Shown here one piece after another: positions 34,497 to 44,016 of a stretch of 64,000 nt of DNA. How positions within the stretch are numbered: position 1 is the stretch's first letter; each line of letters begins with the position of its first letter. Source of the stretch: Nocardia arthritidis (lineage in GTDB: Bacteria; Actinomycetota; Actinomycetes; Mycobacteriales; Mycobacteriaceae); contig NZ_CP046172.1 of the NCBI RefSeq assembly GCF_011801145.1, forward strand, positions 6,572,001 through 6,636,000, written 5' to 3'. The notes under the pieces are model-generated. The model was not told the DNA's origin. It saw only the letters and a program-made list of their open reading frames with translations, and searched no databases. A program made the translations under genes and the position numbers.

Positions 34497-35721
34497 GGGT
34501 GTCCTCCGGGTCCAGGCCCAGCAACCCGAAGGTGGCCCGGCGGGTGGCCAAGATGGCCGTATCGATGGCTCGCTGCGCGCGGTCGAGGCGCGCGTCCCCA
34601 GTCTCCCCCGTGCCGCCGGGACCATCCCAGGCACGGTAGGCGGTATCGCCACCGTCGCCCATGGTGCGCGGCGGCTCGGTGCGCGGCGCGGCCTGGCGCA
34701 CCAGATCCAGCCAGTCGCCCGGGATTTCGGTGGCCGGATCGATGGCGCGGTCCAGCGCGGTGGCGAGCAGGTGCGTCCAGGCCCGGGGCACCACCCGGAC
34801 CACGCCGTAGCCACCGCCGCCGACGGCGAGCCAGCGGCCATCGGCGTAGCGATCGGCCAGATCCCGCATCGCCAGGAAGGCCGCGCGCTGCCCGTCCACG
34901 GTGAGCTCCAGATCCGCCAGCGGATCCTCCCGATGGGTGTCCACGCCGCATTGGCTGATCAGGATCTGCGGCCGGAAGGCGGCCAGCGCGCCGGGCACCA
35001 CCGCGTGAAATCCCCGCAGCCACTGGGCATCCCGGGTCCCCGGCGGCACCGGCAGGTTGATCGCGGTACCTGTGCCGGCATCGCATCCGGTCTCCTCGGG
35101 CCAACCGGTGCCGGGCCACAGCGTGGCCGGATGCTGATGGATGGAGACCGTCAGCACCCGCGGATCCGCGTAGAACGCGTGCTGCACGCCATCGCCATGG
35201 TGCACGTCGACATCCACGTAGGCGATCCGGTCGTAGCCGTGTTCCAGCAGCCACGAAATCGCCACCGCCACATCGTTGTAGACGCAGAATCCGGCCGCGT
35301 GACCGGGCATGGCGTGGTGCATGCCGCCGCCGATGCTTACCGCGCGCCGGGTGCGGCCCGCCGCGATCTCGCGCGCCGCCGCCAGCGTCCCGCCGACGAT
35401 CACCGACGCGGCCTGGTGCATATGCGGGAAGACCGGATTGTCCGGCGACCCGAGCCCATAGGGCGGCGACTGCGGCGAACCAGCGGGCTGATAGGCGTGT
35501 TCGACGGCGGCGATGTAATCGGCGGTGTGGATGCGCAGCAGATCGGCGCGGCCGGCCGGATCCGGCGCCAACGGCTCGACACCGTCCAGCAATCCCAGAC
35601 TTCGGGCCAGCGCCATGGTGAACTTCAGGCGCACCGGCTTCATCGGGTGGTCCGGGGTCCAGGTGTAGTCGAGAAAGTGGTCGGTCCACACCACCGTTCC
35701 CGCACTGCGCGACACAGCCAT
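34489..35721 (-). CDS. acuC: Acetoin utilisation protein AcuC, histone deacetylase family
   Basis: A 410-residue zinc-dependent deacetylase. The active site has SIGGGMHHAMPGHAAGFCVY and the metal ligands in VDVDVHHGDGV, followed by the late QCGVDTHREDPLADL and GGGGYGVV. AcuC removes acetyl groups from lysine residues, classically on acetyl-CoA synthetase. The next gene encodes a protein acyltransferase-like fusion and overlaps it by 8 bp, so writer and eraser are made from one message. No acetyl-CoA synthetase gene lies in the window. Confidence 0.9.
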   Translation of the reverse strand: MAVSRSAGTVVWTDHFLDYTWTPDHPMKPVRLKFTMALARSLGLLDGVEPLAPDPAGRADLLRIHTADYIAAVEHAYQPAGSPQSPPYGLGSPDNPVFPHMHQAASVIVGGTLAAAREIAAGRTRRAVSIGGGMHHAMPGHAAGFCVYNDVAVAISWLLEHGYDRIAYVDVDVHHGDGVQHAFYADPRVLTVSIHQHPATLWPGTGWPEETGCDAGTGTAINLPVPPGTRDAQWLRGFHAVVPGALAAFRPQILISQCGVDTHREDPLADLELTVDGQRAAFLAMRDLADRYADGRWLAVGGGGYGVVRVVPRAWTHLLATALDRAIDPATEIPGDWLDLVRQAAPRTEPPRTMGDGGDTAYRAWDGPGGTGETGDARLDRAQRAIDTAILATRRATFGLLGLDPEDTRD

Positions 35722-35974
35722 ACCGCAACGCTAGCGGGAAGCTACCGGCCCCACGCGGCGTTGCCATGCAGTAGAAATAGAGCCCAGTACCAACACGGCG
35801 GCCTGCCGTGTGCCGACGGCTCGCGCGGCACGGCATCGGATTCGGATGCGGCGGTGTGAACCAGGGCGTGCGCAGCGCGGCGCATGAGAGTGCGCGCGAC
35901 GCAATGCCTGCGGGTCCGGCACACGGTGGTGTCGGCGTGCGTAGGTAGAATTCGTCCCGACGAAGGGGTAAAAG

Positions 35975-36661
35975 GTGAAGGATCTGGTCGACACCACGGA
36001 GATGTACCTCCGTACCATCTACGACCTCGAGGAGGAGGGCGTGGTGCCCCTGCGCGCTCGCATCGCCGAGCGGCTCGAGCAGAGCGGTCCGACGGTGAGC
36101 CAGACCGTCGCGCGGATGGAGCGCGACGGTTTGCTGCTGGTCGCCGGTGATCGTCATCTCGAGCTCACCGAGAAGGGCCGCAGCATGGCGGTCGCGGTGA
36201 TGCGCAAGCACCGGCTGGCCGAGCGGCTGCTGGTCGACATCATCGGATTGGATTGGCAGAACGTACATGCCGAGGCGTGCCGCTGGGAGCACGTGATGAG
36301 CGAGGATGTGGAGCGGCGCCTCGTCGAGGTGCTGAACCACCCCACCACCTCCCCGTACGGCAACCCCATCCCCGGCCTCGACGAACTGGGCGTCGTGCCG
36401 CAGACCACCGCCGAGGAGAGCCTGGTCCGGCTGTCGGATCTGCCGCACGGCCAGGTGCACGCCGTGGTGGTGCGCAGGCTCGCCGAGCACATCCAGACCG
36501 ATCCGGACGTCATCGGTCAGTTGCGTGAGGCGGGCGTCGTGCCCGACGCGCGCGTGACCGTCGAGACCAAGCCCGGTGCGGTGCTCATCACCGTGCCCGG
36601 TCACTCGGGTTTCGAGCTGTCCGACGAGATGGCCCATGCCGTCCAGGTGAAGTTGGTCTGA
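35975..36661 (+). CDS. ideR: Iron-dependent regulator IdeR/DtxR
   Basis: A 228-residue metal-dependent repressor. The helix-turn-helix is in residues 27-50 (RARIAERLEQSGPTVSQTVA). The DtxR metal ligands are all present at their standard numbers: Met10, Cys102, Glu105 and His106 for site 1, His79, Glu83 and His98 for site 2. The SH3-like domain fills the C-terminus. Loaded with Fe(II) it represses siderophore genes and activates iron storage. A TAGAAT -10-like hexamer at 35946 lies 24 bp before the GTG start. galE follows after 3 bp. Confidence 0.95.
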   Translation: MKDLVDTTEMYLRTIYDLEEEGVVPLRARIAERLEQSGPTVSQTVARMERDGLLLVAGDRHLELTEKGRSMAVAVMRKHRLAERLLVDIIGLDWQNVHAEACRWEHVMSEDVERRLVEVLNHPTTSPYGNPIPGLDELGVVPQTTAEESLVRLSDLPHGQVHAVVVRRLAEHIQTDPDVIGQLREAGVVPDARVTVETKPGAVLITVPGHSGFELSDEMAHAVQVKLV

Positions 36662-36664
36662 GGC

Positions 36665-37648
36665 GTGCGACTTCTTGTCACGGGTGGCGCGGGTTACGTC
36701 GGCGGCGTCTGCGCCCAGGTGTTGCTGGAACAAGGGCATGAGGTCGTCGTGGTCGACGATCTGTCCACCGGAAATGCCGACGGGGTGCCCGAGGGCGCCC
36801 GCTTCGTCGATGGCGATATCGCCGAGGTCGCGCCGCGGCTGATCCACGCCGAATCCTTCGACGGCGTCCTGCATTTCGCCGCGCAGTCGCTGGTCGGTGA
36901 ATCGGTGCAGCAGCCGGAGAAGTACTGGCACGGCAATGTGGTGAAGTCGCTGACGCTGCTGGAGGCGATGCGCGCCGCGGGCACGCCCCGCCTGGTGTTC
37001 TCCTCCACCGCGGCGGTGTACGGCGAACCCGAACAGGTGCCGATCACCGAGGACGCGCCGACGCGGCCGACGAATCCGTACGGCGCGTCGAAGCTCGCCA
37101 TCGACCACGCCATCACCTCGTACGCGATCGCGCACGGGCTCGCCGCGACCAGCCTGCGCTACTTCAACGTGGCGGGCGCGTATGCCGGTCTCGGCGAAAA
37201 CCGGGTCGTGGAAACCCATCTCATCCCGCTGGTGCTGCAGGTGGCCGCCAGGCACCGCAAGGCGATCTCGATCTTCGGCACCGACTGGCCGACCGCCGAC
37301 GGCACCGCGGTGCGCGACTACATCCACATCCGCGACCTCGCCCAGGCGCATCTGCTGGCGCTGGACACCGCGACACCGGGCACGCACCGCATCTTCAATC
37401 TGGGCAGCGGCACGGGATTCTCGGTGCGCGAGGTGATTTCGGCGTGCGAGCGGGTCACCGGGCTGCCGATCCCCGCGGTCGAGGCCCCACGCAGGCCCGG
37501 CGATCCCGCCGTGCTGATCGCGTCGAGCGAGCGGGCCGTCACCGAACTCGGCTGGCGCCCCGAACACACCGAGCTCGACGAAATCGTCTCCGACGCATGG
37601 GATTTCCTGCGCGCGCTCGGTCCGCGCGCACATTCCGCCAAGTCCTGA
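36665..37648 (+). CDS. galE: UDP-glucose 4-epimerase
   Basis: A 327-residue extended SDR. The NAD loop is [16 protein letters not shown], the catalytic motif is YGASK and the Ser/Thr partner lies in [10 protein letters not shown]. Other marks are RYFNVAGA and [19 protein letters not shown], all typical of GalE. It interconverts UDP-glucose and UDP-galactose, supplying galactan and other envelope sugars. It starts 3 bp after ideR, so they are co-transcribed, the order dtxR-galE also seen in corynebacteria. Confidence 0.92.
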   Translation: MRLLVTGGAGYVGGVCAQVLLEQGHEVVVVDDLSTGNADGVPEGARFVDGDIAEVAPRLIHAESFDGVLHFAAQSLVGESVQQPEKYWHGNVVKSLTLLEAMRAAGTPRLVFSSTAAVYGEPEQVPITEDAPTRPTNPYGASKLAIDHAITSYAIAHGLAATSLRYFNVAGAYAGLGENRVVETHLIPLVLQVAARHRKAISIFGTDWPTADGTAVRDYIHIRDLAQAHLLALDTATPGTHRIFNLGSGTGFSVREVISACERVTGLPIPAVEAPRRPGDPAVLIASSERAVTELGWRPEHTELDEIVSDAWDFLRALGPRAHSAKS

Positions 37649-37671
37649 CCCGCGCCGGGCCGCGATGGCTG

Positions 37672-39201
37672 TCATCGCGGCTCCGGACCGAGGTCGACAC
37701 CCAGATCGGTGGCGGTTTCGAAGCCGCAGTGGGCGAGTTTGCGCAGGTGCTCGGGCCGCAGGCCCATGTACAGCGAGGTCTCCAACAGACGGGCCATGGG
37801 GTGCATCGGATCGGCCTCCAGCGCGGCCTGCAGTGCGACACCGGCCAGCGGGCCGTCACCCCGGGTGTACGCGTGGTAGCCGAGCAGGGCCGCCGTCTCC
37901 GCGCGGTCCGGGCCGGTGGTCACCTGGACCAGCGCGATCCACAGCTGTTCCGCCGCATCGGCGTGGTCGCCGATCGCGAGTGCGAACATGGTGTCGCGCA
38001 CCGCGTGATCCCGCAGCGCCGCAACGAGTTCCGCTAGCTCGGCGGCGTCGAGGCCCGCGCCGGATTCGAGATTCGCGATCTGCCACAGCACATGGTGCAG
38101 CGCCTGCCTGCTGTATCCGTTCGGGTCGCCGCGGTGCACCGCTCGCCGGTAGCGGTCCATCGCGTCGGCGACCGCGTCGTCCAGGTGCGCGGCGACCTCG
38201 GCGGTGCGGATCGGATCGGCCGCCACCAGCCCGGTGAGCTCCGCCCGGGAGCGCCGCAGCGGCCTGCCGTCGAGCACATGGGACATGGCCACCATCGATG
38301 CGGCCGGATCGGGTAGCGGCCCACCGCATTCCGGCCCGAGCAGACTCCACCAGCGTCGTCCCGGTTCGCATTCGGGCACCGCCCACGCCGCGTCGAGTCC
38401 GATATCGTCGGCCGCCAGTTCGCGGCGCAGCGCGGCCGCCATCGCCGCGAAATATCCTCCGCCGCAACGGTTCCGGCGTCGCCCACGCCGCCCGGACGAT
38501 TCCCGGGCCCGATCGTCGACGAAGACGGCGATGACCTTGGCCGCGCCCATCCCGGCACAGATCCGCACCACATAGGGCGCGACCGTCTCGGCCCGCAGCC
38601 TGCCGTCCCGCTGATCCACATCGAATCGCGCCACCGCGTCGATCAATTCGGGCCCGCCCGGCACCGGCGTCGGGCACAACACCGCGACCACCAGCGAACG
38701 CTCCGGCGGAAAACCCACCAGCGCGGGCACCGCCGCGATCAAATCGCCCGGCTCATCGATCCGCACCGCGTTCGGATCGGCGCGGGGCCGGGACCGCGGC
38801 GGCCGCTCTCCGCATTCCGCGCCGCGCCACTCCCGCGCCGACCGGCCGGTCCTGAAATACGATGCGCCCTGCGCACATTCGACCGCACCGGCAGAGCTTG
38901 CGGCCGGGAACCGAACGACGGACGATGCGCCGGACTGTTCGACAGGCGCTGTTCCCGTGCGATTGCCGAGGTCCGCCTCGGTATCCGTCGCGCGGGCACC
39001 GTTCTCGGCGCGGTAGTCCGGCGCGCTCTCGGCGCACACCGGTGCGCGCGCCTGGTCGCGCGATGGACCGCTGACGTGGGCGCCGCTCGATAGGCCGCCG
39101 GGTGAGCCGAGCGAACCGCCGCGGCACCGCACGGGATGCGCGGGTAGCGGGCCGGTGTCCGGAATGTCGCCGGCGGGCATGGGGTTCGTGTGGGTCGTCA
39201 T
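37672..39201 (-). CDS. DUF4192 domain-containing protein
   Basis: A 509-residue actinobacterial protein of unknown function. DUF4192 starts near residue 145 with RIDEPGDLIAAVPALVGFPP, followed by RSLVVAVLCPTP and further on DRYRRAVHRGDPNGYSRQAL and GDGPLAGVALQAALEADPMH. The first ~140 residues are low-complexity and may be partly non-coding, so the real start could be downstream of ATG 39201. It converges on galE. In mycobacteria a DUF4192 gene likewise stands next to ideR (from memory). Confidence 0.75.
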   Translation of the reverse strand: MTTHTNPMPAGDIPDTGPLPAHPVRCRGGSLGSPGGLSSGAHVSGPSRDQARAPVCAESAPDYRAENGARATDTEADLGNRTGTAPVEQSGASSVVRFPAASSAGAVECAQGASYFRTGRSAREWRGAECGERPPRSRPRADPNAVRIDEPGDLIAAVPALVGFPPERSLVVAVLCPTPVPGGPELIDAVARFDVDQRDGRLRAETVAPYVVRICAGMGAAKVIAVFVDDRARESSGRRGRRRNRCGGGYFAAMAAALRRELAADDIGLDAAWAVPECEPGRRWWSLLGPECGGPLPDPAASMVAMSHVLDGRPLRRSRAELTGLVAADPIRTAEVAAHLDDAVADAMDRYRRAVHRGDPNGYSRQALHHVLWQIANLESGAGLDAAELAELVAALRDHAVRDTMFALAIGDHADAAEQLWIALVQVTTGPDRAETAALLGYHAYTRGDGPLAGVALQAALEADPMHPMARLLETSLYMGLRPEHLRKLAHCGFETATDLGVDLGPEPR

Positions 39202-39357
39202 GGGTCGAGCGTGCGCCGACCCTCCTGGGCGGCAGATCGAGCTGACCTGGGGATTCAGGTTGCCCTGTGGATAATTCCGGGGTTGTGGACAACTTCCGGC
39301 CGGGACCGGGCCGAGCGGCGGGGTGTGTCGGGCCGGACTGCTACAGTCCGCGCGGGA

Positions 39358-40074
39358 TCAACCTTTCCGCACCTTCATGACGGTCGCGGTGAATACCGAA
39401 TCCAGCGTGCTGGTATCGACTTTGCCCGCACCGAATGTCATGTAGGTCACGATGATTCGCACATCACCGAGCTGTCCGGCCAGCGTCTGCATGGTCGAGG
39501 TCAGCCCGGCGCCGCCGACGTCGGGGGTGACCGTGCGGCGGAAGGCCATGGTGTCGTCGGCGTCCACCGGGGGCGGCGCGTCGAGGATGGTCGCGACGGT
39601 GGTCGCGGCGCCCGCCTTGGTGACCCGCACCGACCCGCACTGCCGCAACTGGTTTCGCCACGCGGACAGCGGTTCATCGGTCCTGGTCAGCTCGACGGTG
39701 ATGGTCGCGCGGGCCTCGTTGTCGGTGCCGACCGTGACGGCCGTCCGGTCGGCGCCGACCGGCTGGTCCGGCGGCGCGCACTCCGCGGGTTGCACCGCCG
39801 CCGCGCGCCCCACACCGTTGAGGTCGGCCGCGGCCTGCGCCGCCTGCTCGGGCGGCAGCACCACCGTCGTATAGCGCGCCGGGAATTGCCCGGGATCGGG
39901 TAGCAGCGAACCCAATTGGGCGGTGATGTGCCGGTTCGCCGCGGGCGCCGCGGCGACCGCATCACCCGGCACGTCGGACGCGCACCCGCCGAGCAGCGCC
40001 GCACCCGCGGTGAGCAGCGCGACGCCCGCCACCGCGGCCCCCGGGTACCCCCTGCGCGAAAACGGCACAGTCAC
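39358..40074 (-). CDS. Putative lipoprotein
   Basis: A 238-residue exported protein that I do not recognise beyond this. It has a basic N-terminus (PFSRRGY), a hydrophobic helix (AAVAGVALLTAGAALLGGC) and a lipobox LLGGC with the modified Cys at 31. The mature part has two or more Cys residues (VQPAECAPPDQP and LRQCGSVRV), which could form a disulphide. The layout suggests a sensor-like or substrate-binding lipoprotein of the mycolata. GTG 40074 is the start. It is divergent from the PAC2 gene. Confidence 0.72.
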   Translation of the reverse strand: MTVPFSRRGYPGAAVAGVALLTAGAALLGGCASDVPGDAVAAAPAANRHITAQLGSLLPDPGQFPARYTTVVLPPEQAAQAAADLNGVGRAAAVQPAECAPPDQPVGADRTAVTVGTDNEARATITVELTRTDEPLSAWRNQLRQCGSVRVTKAGAATTVATILDAPPPVDADDTMAFRRTVTPDVGGAGLTSTMQTLAGQLGDVRIIVTYMTFGAGKVDTSTLDSVFTATVMKVRKG

Positions 40075-40345
40075 GCCCCCACTGTGCCAAACTCGCCAGG
40101 CCCGCCCGCGATGCCACGCCGTCGGGCGCCGTCTCGGAGTCCCGCCGGAGGCGATTTCGAGTCGGGTCCCAGGTGTGGAAAAACGTGCTGCGGGAATGTG
40201 TGTGGTGTCGTGGCTGTTGCCTCGACGGGTGGCCGATGTCCAGCGATGCGCGGGACGTCGCCGCCATGGGGGACAATGGACGGTGGTACCACCGCACCGC
40301 TCGCTCTGGTGCGGTTCGGTGTTACCGCGCAGGAAGGAGTACGCG

Positions 40346-41290
40346 ATGGACTACGAGTCGCGAATGTACGAACTGGAGTTCCCCGCTCCACAGCTGTCGT
40401 CCGCCGATGGCTCGGGTCCGGTGCTGGTGCACGGGCTGGAGGGGTTCACCGATGCCGGGCACGCCGTGCGCCTGGCCACCACGCACCTGCGCGAAAGCCT
40501 GGAAAGCGAACTGGTCGCGTCGTTCGATGTCGACGAGCTGCTGGACTACCGCTCGCGGCGTCCGCTGATGACGTTCAAGACCGATCACTTCTCCGATTAC
40601 GCGGAGCCCGAGCTGAACCTGTGGGCGCTGCGCGATACGGACGGCACGCCATTCCTGCTGCTGGCCGGTCTGGAACCGGATCTGCGGTGGGAGAAGTTCG
40701 TCACAGCGGTCCGCCTGCTCGCCGAGCAGTTGGGGGTGCGCCGTACGATCGGCCTGAGCGCCATCCCGATGGCCATTCCGCACACCCGCCCGCTCGGCGT
40801 CACCGCGCATTCCTCGGACCGCGATCTGATCTCGGATCATCAGCGCTGGCCGGGTGAGCTGCAGGTGCCGGGCAGCGCGTCGTCGCTGCTGGAGTTCCGG
40901 ATGGCCCAGCACGGGCACGAATCGGTCGGGTTCTCGGTGCACGTCCCGCACTATCTGGCGCAGACGGCGTATCCGGAGGCCGCGCAGACCCTGCTGGAGA
41001 ACGTCGCCGACAACGCGGGCCTGGAATTGCCGCTCGCCGCGCTCGGCGAGGCGGCCGCGCGGGTGCGTGAGCAGGTCAACGAGCACATCGCGGGCAATTC
41101 CGAGGTGGAGACGGTGGTGCACGCCCTGGAACGCCAATACGACAGTTTCGTCACCGCGCAGGAGAGCCAGTCGAGCCTGCTGGCCGGCGACGGCGAGCTG
41201 CCCAGCGGCGACGAATTGGGCGCGGAGTTCGAGCGGTTCCTGGCCGAACAGGGCGGCTACGGCGGCGGCGAATCCGACGAACGTCGTTAA
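40346..41290 (+). CDS. PAC2 family protein
   Basis: A 314-residue protein with the PAC2 fold, known in archaeal and eukaryotic proteasome-assembly chaperones and in actinobacterial proteins such as Rv2714. The N-terminal domain has VLVHGLEGFTDAGHAVRLA and LLDYRSRRPLMTF. A C-terminal helical tail starts near residue 225. ATG 40346 follows AGGAAGGAG. Its cellular role in bacteria is unknown and a link to the actinobacterial proteasome has been suggested for the family. Confidence 0.85.
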   Translation: MDYESRMYELEFPAPQLSSADGSGPVLVHGLEGFTDAGHAVRLATTHLRESLESELVASFDVDELLDYRSRRPLMTFKTDHFSDYAEPELNLWALRDTDGTPFLLLAGLEPDLRWEKFVTAVRLLAEQLGVRRTIGLSAIPMAIPHTRPLGVTAHSSDRDLISDHQRWPGELQVPGSASSLLEFRMAQHGHESVGFSVHVPHYLAQTAYPEAAQTLLENVADNAGLELPLAALGEAAARVREQVNEHIAGNSEVETVVHALERQYDSFVTAQESQSSLLAGDGELPSGDELGAEFERFLAEQGGYGGGESDERR

Positions 41291-41355
41291 GGTTCCCGCT
41301 ACGGAAGGCCTACGCGCCGTAAATGCGCTGGCGTGGAGGCCGTAGGCTTATTCGA

Positions 41356-43854
41356 GTGGATTTGACCGACCTGCTCGAGATTCCGGGGACCGATGCCGAC
41401 GCGCTGTACGAGGCGTTCGGCATGTGGGCCGCCGAGCAGGGCACCCCGCTCTATCCGGCCCAGGACGAGGCGCTGCTGGAGCTGGCGTCGGGGTCCAATG
41501 TCATCCTGGCGACGCCCACCGGGTCGGGTAAATCGCTGGTCGCGGTGGGCGCGCACCTGTTCGCGCTGACCCGCGGCCTGCGCACCTACTACACGGCCCC
41601 GATCAAGGCGCTGGTCAGCGAGAAGTTCTTCGCGCTCTGCGAGGTGTTCGGCGCGGAACGGGTCGGGATGGTCACCGGTGACGCGGCGGTCAACCCGGAC
41701 GCCCCGATCATCTGCGCGACCGCCGAGATCCTGGCGAATCTGGCGTTACGCGAGGGCGCGGCCGCCGATGTCGGCCAGGTGGTGATGGACGAATTCCATT
41801 TCTACGCCGATCCGGATCGCGGCTGGGCCTGGCAGGTGCCGCTGCTGGAGTTGCCGAGGGCCCAGTTCCTGCTGATGTCGGCCACCCTCGGCGAGGTCGA
41901 TTTCTTCAAACAGGATCTCGAGCGGCGCACCGCCCGCGCGACCGCGATCGTCGCGGGCACGGAACGTCCGGTGCCGCTGAGCTTCTCCTACGCGCGCACC
42001 CCGATCACCGAGACGCTGGAGGATCTGGTCACCACCAGCCTCGCGCCGGTGTACGTCGTGCATTTCACACAGGCGGCGGCGCTGGAGCGGGCGCAGGCGC
42101 TGACGAGCGTGAACTTCGCCTCCCGCGCGGAGAAGGACGCGATCGCGGTGGCGCTCGGCGATTTCCGGTTCGCCGCCGGATTCGGCAAGACGCTGTCGCG
42201 ACTGATCCGGCATGGGATCGGCGTACATCACGCGGGCATGCTGCCCAAATATCGCCGTCTCGTGGAACGGCTCGCGCAGGACGGTCTGCTCAAGGTGGTG
42301 TGCGGCACCGACACCCTCGGCGTCGGCATCAACGTGCCGATCCGCACCGTGCTGCTGACCGGGCTGACCAAATTCGACGGCGTGCGCACCCGCAGGCTGA
42401 AGGCGCGCGAATTCCATCAGATCGCGGGCCGGGCCGGGCGCGCGGGCTTCGACACCCTGGGCACCGTTGTGGTGCAGGCCCCGGAGCACGAGGTGGAGAA
42501 CGCCCGCCTGTTGGCCAAGGCCGGTGACGATCCGAAGAAACAGCGGAAGATCCAGCGCCGCAAGCCGCCCGAGGGTTTCGTCTCCTGGAGCGAGGAGACC
42601 TTCGACCGGCTGGTCGCCGCGCAGCCGGAGCCGATGGTGTCGCGGTTCAACGTGACGAATTCCATGCTGTTGAACGTGATCGCAAGGCCGGGAAACTGTT
42701 TCGACGCGATGCGGCATCTGCTGGAGGACAATCACGAGCCGCGCCCAGCGCAGCGCAGGCATATCCTGCGCGCCATCCGGCTCTACCGCGCGTTGCGCGA
42801 TGCCGGTGTGGTGCAACAACTTCCGGAGCCGGATTCGAAGGGCCGCCGGGCCCGGCTCACCGTCGACCTGCAGCGCGATTTCGCGCTGGACCAACCGCTT
42901 TCCCCATTCGCACTGGCGGCGCTGGAACTACTGGACAAAGAGTCGCCGACCTATACCCTCGATGTGGTGTCGCTCATCGAATCCACGCTGGAGGATCCGC
43001 GTCAGCTGCTGATGGCTCAGCAGCACAAGGCGCGCGGTGCGGCGATCGCGGAGATGAAGGCCGACGGCATCGAATACGACGAGCGGATGGAACTGCTCGA
43101 AGAGGTGACCTGGCCGAAGCCGCTGGCCGAGCTGATCGAGCCGGCCTATGAGACCTATCGCGCCGGGCATCCGTGGGTGTCGGAGTTCATGCCGTCGCCG
43201 AAATCGGTGGTGCGCGACATGATCGAGCGGTCGATGACGTTCGCCGAGCTCATCTCGTTCTACGAGTTGGCCCGCTCGGAGGGTGTGGTGCTGCGCTATC
43301 TGGCCGACGCGTATCGCGCGCTGCGTCGCACGGTGCCCGACAGCGCGCGCACCGAGGAGCTCGACGACGTCACCGAGTGGCTGGGTGAGCTTGTGCGACA
43401 AGTGGATTCGAGCCTGCTCGACGAATGGGAGCAGCTCACGAACCCGGGCGCCGAATCCGACACCGAGCAGGTGGCGTTCGGCGCGGAGGCGGTGCGCCCG
43501 ATCACCGCGAACGAGCGCGCCTTCCGCGTCATGGTCCGCAACGCGATGTTCCGCCGGGTGGATCTGGCGGCCCGGAAGCGCTGGGACGAGCTGTCCGAAT
43601 CGAGTCCCGGGCCCGATTGGGCCACCGAACTCTCGCCTTATTTCGCCGAATACGACAAGATCGGGACCGGTCCCGACGCACGCGGACCCCAGCTGTTCCA
43701 ACTCGAACGAAGACCCGGCTTCTGGCGGGTGCGGCAGGTGCTCGACGATCCGGCAGGCGACCATGGTTGGTCGATCGACGCCGTCGTTGACCTCGCCGAA
43801 TCCGATGCCGCGGGCGAGATCGTCTTCGACGATTTCACCGTGTCCGCGGGCTGA
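41356..43854 (+). CDS. DEAD/DEAH helicase with DUF3516 C-terminal domain
   Basis: An 832-residue Ski2-like helicase. Motif I is ATPTGSGKSLVAVGA, motif II is VMDEFHFYADPDRG (DEFH), motif III is LMSATLG, and motif VI is HQIAGRAGRAGFD. The C-terminal 300 residues form DUF3516, characteristic of an actinobacterial RNA-helicase-like group (for example RRWSKVS-like parts are replaced here by WATELSPYFAEYDKIG). Probable role: RNA unwinding or turnover. GTG 41356 is chosen because the protein then opens at VDLTDLLEI. It follows PAC2 by 65 bp. Confidence 0.88.
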   Translation: MDLTDLLEIPGTDADALYEAFGMWAAEQGTPLYPAQDEALLELASGSNVILATPTGSGKSLVAVGAHLFALTRGLRTYYTAPIKALVSEKFFALCEVFGAERVGMVTGDAAVNPDAPIICATAEILANLALREGAAADVGQVVMDEFHFYADPDRGWAWQVPLLELPRAQFLLMSATLGEVDFFKQDLERRTARATAIVAGTERPVPLSFSYARTPITETLEDLVTTSLAPVYVVHFTQAAALERAQALTSVNFASRAEKDAIAVALGDFRFAAGFGKTLSRLIRHGIGVHHAGMLPKYRRLVERLAQDGLLKVVCGTDTLGVGINVPIRTVLLTGLTKFDGVRTRRLKAREFHQIAGRAGRAGFDTLGTVVVQAPEHEVENARLLAKAGDDPKKQRKIQRRKPPEGFVSWSEETFDRLVAAQPEPMVSRFNVTNSMLLNVIARPGNCFDAMRHLLEDNHEPRPAQRRHILRAIRLYRALRDAGVVQQLPEPDSKGRRARLTVDLQRDFALDQPLSPFALAALELLDKESPTYTLDVVSLIESTLEDPRQLLMAQQHKARGAAIAEMKADGIEYDERMELLEEVTWPKPLAELIEPAYETYRAGHPWVSEFMPSPKSVVRDMIERSMTFAELISFYELARSEGVVLRYLADAYRALRRTVPDSARTEELDDVTEWLGELVRQVDSSLLDEWEQLTNPGAESDTEQVAFGAEAVRPITANERAFRVMVRNAMFRRVDLAARKRWDELSESSPGPDWATELSPYFAEYDKIGTGPDARGPQLFQLERRPGFWRVRQVLDDPAGDHGWSIDAVVDLAESDAAGEIVFDDFTVSAG

Positions 43855-44016
43855 GGTTTCCCGCCCGACGCGACCTGGGGTAATCCAGGTCACGGGTTGC
43901 CGACGGAGCGGTCGCGCAACCCGATGCCCCACCGGTGGATCCGAGGTTTGACGGATTCGTATCTGGGTAGGGGCCGCTGATACTCTCTCCCCCGCTGCCC
44001 ACGCGAAAGATCAACT

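Noticed and set aside
31764..34904. 1046-codon open frame on the plus strand opposite the GNAT/acyl-CoA-synthetase gene
   Set aside because: Composition is His/Arg/Gly-rich without motifs, and the opposite strand has clear GNAT, CoA-binding and ATP-grasp sequences.
34493..37675. 1060-codon minus-strand frame over ideR and galE
   Set aside because: It is antisense to two certain genes on the plus strand and then an out-of-frame shadow of acuC.
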